From positions 1 through 14,012 of the forward strand of contig DAITAA010000042.1 in assembly GCA_036824505.1 (NCBI GenBank): 14,012 nucleotides of DNA, read 5' to 3'. The position numbers and the translations under genes were made by a program. Under the pieces are notes generated by a model. The model was not told the DNA's origin. It did not search any database and saw nothing but the letters and a program-made list of their open reading frames with translations. The DNA is from SCUD01 sp036824505. GTDB taxonomy: Bacteria > Pseudomonadota > Gammaproteobacteria > Steroidobacterales > Steroidobacteraceae. Below are positions 1 to 6,000 of this stretch, one piece after another (the first letter of the stretch is position 1; each line of letters opens with the position of its first letter).

Positions 1-3000
1 GTAATGGTGTCGCTCCCCAAACCCCCCACAAAGAACTCGGCGTTCTTGCTGCCTGAGATCGTGTCGGCGCCCGCACCGCCGTCGAACAGATTCGGATCAC
101 CTGCGTCCTGCAGGTTGTCGTCTCCGCCGCCGCCCTGCAGAACATCGAGTCCGGTCCCTCCGGATAACGTGTTGGCTGCCGTATTGCCACGCAGGTAGTT
201 GTTTGCCGAATTACCCGTGCCATTGATCGCGCCGGCGCCAGTCAAGATCAGGTGCTCGACATTGCTCCCGAGCGTATAGGTAACGCCGGCCTCGACGACG
301 TCATTTCCTTCTCCGCTGCGTTCGGTCACCGCATCCGAAGCGTTGTCGATGACATAACTGTCGTCGCCCAGTCCGCCGATCATCGAATCGGCGCCTGCTC
401 CACCGTCGAGGCGATCATTGCCTACGCCGCCTGTCAGCGTGTTCGCCCCGGTATTGCCAATCAAGAAATTGTCCAGTTCGTTGCCGGTTCCATTGATGGC
501 TACCGTTCCGGTCAGCTTCAGATTCTCGACGTTTGCCTGCAGGGTGTAGGTCACGCTGGATTCGATAGTGTCCGCACCGCCGCCGACCGCCTCGACGACG
601 ACGTCTGCGCCAGAGTCGATCACATACGTATCGTCGCCCGCTCCACCGGAAAGCGTGTCGGTCCCAGCGCCGCCGTCCAGACGGTTCGCTCCCGCGTTGC
701 CCGTGATCACGTTGTTCAGGCTGTTTCCCGTGCCATTGGTGCGACCACTTCCGGTAAGTGTCAGGTTCTCCACGTTCTGAGGCAGCAGGAATGAAATTGA
801 CGCCTCGATGACATCTGTGCCGCCAATGGCGCGATCAGCGTTCTCCTCAAGTACGCTATCGCCCGCGTCTTCAACAACAAACGTGTCGTTGCCGTCACCG
901 CCGATCATTTGGTCTGCTCCGGCCCCTCCAGTCAGACGATCGTCACCTGCATATCCGTCAAGCAGATTGTTCAACGCGTTACCGGCAAGCAAGTCATTCC
1001 AGTCACTCCCAATCGCCGATATTGCGGAGCCAACAAGCGTCAGCTTCTGACAGCCGCTGTTCTGCATGTTGAATGAAACCGAGGAAACGATTTCATTGAA
1101 TCCGCTCCCACCCGAATCGTCACTCACCTTATCGAGCGCATCGTCTGCGAAGTAAGTGTCATCGCCAACGCCACCCCTCATTTCATCGGCGCCAGGGCCA
1201 CCGTCAAGGACGTCGTTGCCGTTTCCTCCGAACAGCTGATCAGCGCCGGGGCCTCCATTTAGCAACCCATTTCCCGGCGCCGCGATGAAGGCGCCGCCCC
1301 GGGGGAAGACACTGGGATCTGGGTAACCCATCACGAGGCGATCGTTCCCCTCCCCTCCGAACAGTTGATCCTTCCCGCCAGCGCCTCCATAAAGCAAATC
1401 ACTGCCGCTATCGCCGTAGATCTGATCGTCCGCGGCGGTTCCCTCAATAGTGTCGTTGCCTCCCAGCCCGTGAAACGGCGACTCGATTGTGGAAAGAAAA
1501 CGGTAATCGTCGAATTCGGATGACAGAACCGTGTTGGCGTTGATGTCCGCCTTCGACCAGACGGTTCCGTCGGCAAATTCAACTCTTTCGATGAAATTGA
1601 CGTGAACCGACGCGGCGCCACCGTCAATGTAAAACCGGCGCCCCTGCTGCTTACCGTCCAAATAGTCCCAAGCCAACACCACATCATTCGGATTGATGTC
1701 CGCAAAGCGCAACGTGTCTGTTGAGCCATCGTCGTAGATGCCGTAGTACCAGTCGACGTAATCCACCATCGAGTCATCGCCGTCACCGCGGCGATAAATA
1801 TAGATATCCGAGCCCGGGCCTCCATCAATCGCTCGGAAATTGAATTCGTTGCCCTTGCCGGCATCAATGACATCGTTGCCTGCGCCACCGAGCATCGCGT
1901 CTTCCCCTGCGCCGCCGATCAGCACGTCGTTGCCGCTCCCGCCATCAAGCACATTGCCGCCTGAACCCGCGATCAGCATGTCGTCGCCATCATTCCCCTG
2001 GAGTCGGTCATGTGAACCTTCGCCGGCAATCAACAGGTCGCGTCCACCGCCCCCGCTGATCACATCTGACGCCCTCCCGCCGACGATAGTGTCGCCCGTC
2101 GTGTTTCCGGCGGGCATGCTGTAGGTGTATTCGGTCGGCGAGTTCGAATCCGGGATGTACGAATAGAAATTGGGCGAGTTCTGATCAAACGTCGCAAACG
2201 CCGTGTACACATACGTCGCCGAATCGACCCCGTAGAGTCCTGCAACCTTCGATTGATTGTCCGTGCTGGCCAGAATGCTCTGGACCGCCGCGAAGTCCCA
2301 TGACACACCTGAAGAAAAGAGGATCGCCTCGATCTGGCCCGCGCCTGGTGACGATGCAGGCGTCGAACTCGAGAAATAGTTGCGAATCTCGACGCGATGC
2401 GCCTCCGTGGGAAAGAAGACCTGCAGCCCTGTGCCGTTCTGTCGCAAGACGACCGAAGACGGATTGATTCCGGCATCGAATTCCAGTTCGTCGTGGTTGC
2501 CCGGGGTGGAGTCAAGGTCCTCGATCGTGTCGAATCCGTCTCCCGCGCCGTGCAGGTAGGTGTCGTTTCCATTGGCCGCAGTCACACCCTCGTCACCGCC
2601 GAAAAGCAGATTGATGCCCGGGCCGCCGCGCAAGGCGTCATTGCCGCCTTGTCCGGAAAGACGGTCTTCGTGCTCGCCGCCGAGCAGCGTGTCGTTACCG
2701 CCTCCGCCCCGCAATACGTCGTTTCCCACTCCACCATCGAGAACATCGTCTCCCTCTTCGACAGAGGGCACGACCAGCGTGCGAGTCGCGTAGACGTCAT
2801 TCCAGACGAATCCGTCCCCGTCGAGCACGTCGCTCCCAAAACCTCCCGCCAACGTGTCGCTGCCGCCGCCGCCGCCAAGATAGTCGATCTCACCCTTGCC
2901 TTGTAGGGAATCCCACCCCGACTCTCCGACCAGCAGGTCACGGTTGTCCGTGCCGTTCAGTATCACTCCCGGCCGCGCGGTCACGAAGAGGTCGAAGTTG

Positions 3001-6000
3001 TCGGTCGCACTTGCGCCGGCGGAGTCGGTTGCTTGTAATCGAACAGCGACCTGTCCAACAAGTGAGTTCGCCGGACTCGCGACAAATCGTCCTGTCACTG
3101 GATCCAGCGTCAGCCACGTCGGCAGCGGTGCGCCATTTGCTTGCGTCGCTGAATACGTAAGAACATCACCTGCGTCCTGGTCAATGAATGATCCTGCGGG
3201 TACGGAGAAATCCGTCGTGGCGTTCGTCGTGATGGAGCGATCGTCAAGCGCGACTGCCAGCAACGGAGCATCGTTCGTGTTGGTCACCATGATTGCGAAG
3301 TCATCCGACGCCTTCGCTCCCGCCACGTCTGTTGCCGTAACGCGCACCGGCAAGCCGCCCACGTCCGCGTTGAGCGGCGTTCCGCTGAAGGCTCGCGCGG
3401 CCGGATCGAATGTCAGCCAGTTCGGCAGTGCAGAACCGTCGGCACGAGTTGCGCTCAACTGCAGGGAATCACCTACGTCGACATCGGCAAAGACACTCGG
3501 AATCGCGAGCGCGAATAATGCGTCCTCGGTGGCCGACACATCAGGCAACGCACCGACAACGCTGGGCGCGTCATTGATGTTGTTGACTTTAAATATGAAC
3601 GGTTCCGTCGCCGCACGACCGAGCGCGTCGGAGGCAGTAATCTGAAGTTGCACTTCGCCGACCTGCGCATTGCCTGGCGTTCCTGAAAACGTTCGGGTGG
3701 CGCCATCGAACGTCAACCACAATGGCAGGGCGCCACCGCCCAGACTGGCCGCGGAAAAGCTTGCGCCGTCGGCGTTGGCAAAGGTGTCTGCCGGGACGAC
3801 CCACGACAGCGCGGCATCCTCGTCGGTGTTGACGATATCGATCGTGTTGGCCACGATCGGGCCGGCGCCGGTCGTTGCGATCGTACCGTCGGTGTTCAGG
3901 TTCCACACCGTGCCGTCGGCAAACTCGACCGATTCGATGCGATGGTTCGGGCTGTCGAACCATCGAATGCGCAGTTCGTCCGTCGTGCCGAGGATGCTGA
4001 GCACCATGTCCCCGGCGTCGCGCGTCAGGCTGACGTCGGCGGGTGTCAGGTCAGGCGCCAGAAGTACACGATCGCCGCGAACGGTGGAGCTTTCGTCGAT
4101 CACCAGATCCTGCCCCGCTCCCCACGCGAGGTAGTAGTCATCGTCGCCTGCGCCGCCCGTCAGCGTGTCATTACCTTCACCGCCGTCGAGGTAATCGTCG
4201 CCCGCGTCGCCTTGCAGCGCATCGTCGCCTCCCCAGCCTCGGATCACATCGTCGCCGTCACCGGCTGCGACCAGGTTATCTGCATCGTTGCCTTCGATGG
4301 CGTTATCCAGCGCATTGCCATACACGTCGACCGGCTGGTTCCCATAGAGGAGGAGTGCTTCGACTTTGTCAGGCAAGACCCCCGCGCTGTCGGTCTCGAT
4401 CGTGTCGTAACCTTCATCGGGCGCTTCGACCACGATGTCGAGTGAATCGACAACATAGGTGTCGTCGCCCGGCCCACCGATCAGCGTGTCGACTCTGGAG
4501 CTACCCGACCGCCGGTCGCCGATGAGCCAGTCGTTGCCAGTTCCGCCGATCAAAAGATCCTGGCCATCATCTCCGCTGAGCGTGTCGTCACCCGGTCCGC
4601 CGTCAAGCACATCGTCGCCGCCACCACCACCAATCGAATCGTTGCCGCCCAGACCCGAAATCGATTCGGGCGCCGCGGATCCCCACAAGCTGTCGTCGCC
4701 TTCCGTTCCCGTTGTATCGAGAAGCCACTGTGCCGCGAACTGTTCCAGATTAGCTGCGGTCCACACGGTCCGATCCTCGAACTGGACTTGCTCGATCTGA
4801 TTCGCTGCACTTCCGTACCATTGGATCGCAATCCGATCCGAGGATCCGGCGATGTGAAGAAAGATATGAGTAGCGTCGCGCGTAACGGCGATGTCCTGCG
4901 GCCGCAAACCACCGGCCACCTTGATGACATCGGCGCTGCCGGTCGAATCGAGCACCTCATCGTGTCCGATGCCCGATCGCAAGACATAGATGTCGTCGCC
5001 GTCTCCGCCGCGCAAAACGTCTTCACCCGCCGCACCGAACAGAGTGTCGTCACCCCCGCCGCCATCGATCTGATCAGCCCCAAGTCCACCGATGAGCACG
5101 TCGTTGCCGGTGCCGCCATCGATGGCGTTCGTACCCAGCAGACCCACGATGAGGTCGTTGCCCGCACCGCCTTCGAGGCGATTGTTGCCGACAAGGCCAT
5201 AGATCGCGTCGTCACCTGCGCCACCCTGCAGCAGATCGTCACCGGCAAGGTCAAGGAGCGTGTCCGCGGCTTCCGTGCCAACAATCGTCGCGCTTGTACC
5301 CGGCGTCGCAACGATCAAGTCCTGGATCCTGACCTCTTCTTCACCTGCGAAGCTTACGAAGAGATCAGGCACTGTTGCGGGAATGGACGCTGCGTCGATC
5401 ACCTCTCCGCGCCAGTCCAAGGTGATCGAATCCGCAAGCGACGTGCTGGCCTTGAATTTGACAGCGCCTTGCGCACTGATCGATTGCTGTTGCGCACCGG
5501 TGGAGTAGGTCAGCAACAACCCGCCTCCACCCGCCAGCTGAAGACCGACGTCTAATCGCGCGAGGGCATCGCCAAAGCGGATTCGATTCTTGCCACTGGC
5601 GTCCGTGATCTGGTCCGCGCCATCGCCGACCGAAAAGAAGTACTCGTCATTACCCGGACCGCCCTCCATCTGGTCGCTGCCCTTCGCACCGACCAGAAAG
5701 TCATCTCCCGCACCACCGTCGAGAATGTCGTCTCCACCGCCGCCGTCGAGGTAGTCCTGTCCTCCGCCGCCGTTGATGAGATCGTTCCCGTCGCGCCCGA
5801 AGATCGTGTCGTCGCCCTGCTCCGAAGAACTTCCGGGATGGAATTCATCGAAGTACAAATCGGTGACCGGCTGATCTCCCTGGAGGATGTCAGCGTCGGC
5901 GCCGCCGTCGATGAGGTCGTGACCGCCGTGGCCCTGGACCCAATCGGTGCCGGATTCGCCGAACACGATGTCTGTTCCGGCCCCGCCGACAACCAGGTCA

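Noticed and set aside
252..794. Plus-strand open frame of 180 codons, and similar ones at 2397-2906, 3942-4445, 4788-5555 and 5838-6371
   Set aside because: All are antisense shadows of RTX repeats, full of Val/Ala/Arg-rich repeated phrases, without convincing ribosome sites.
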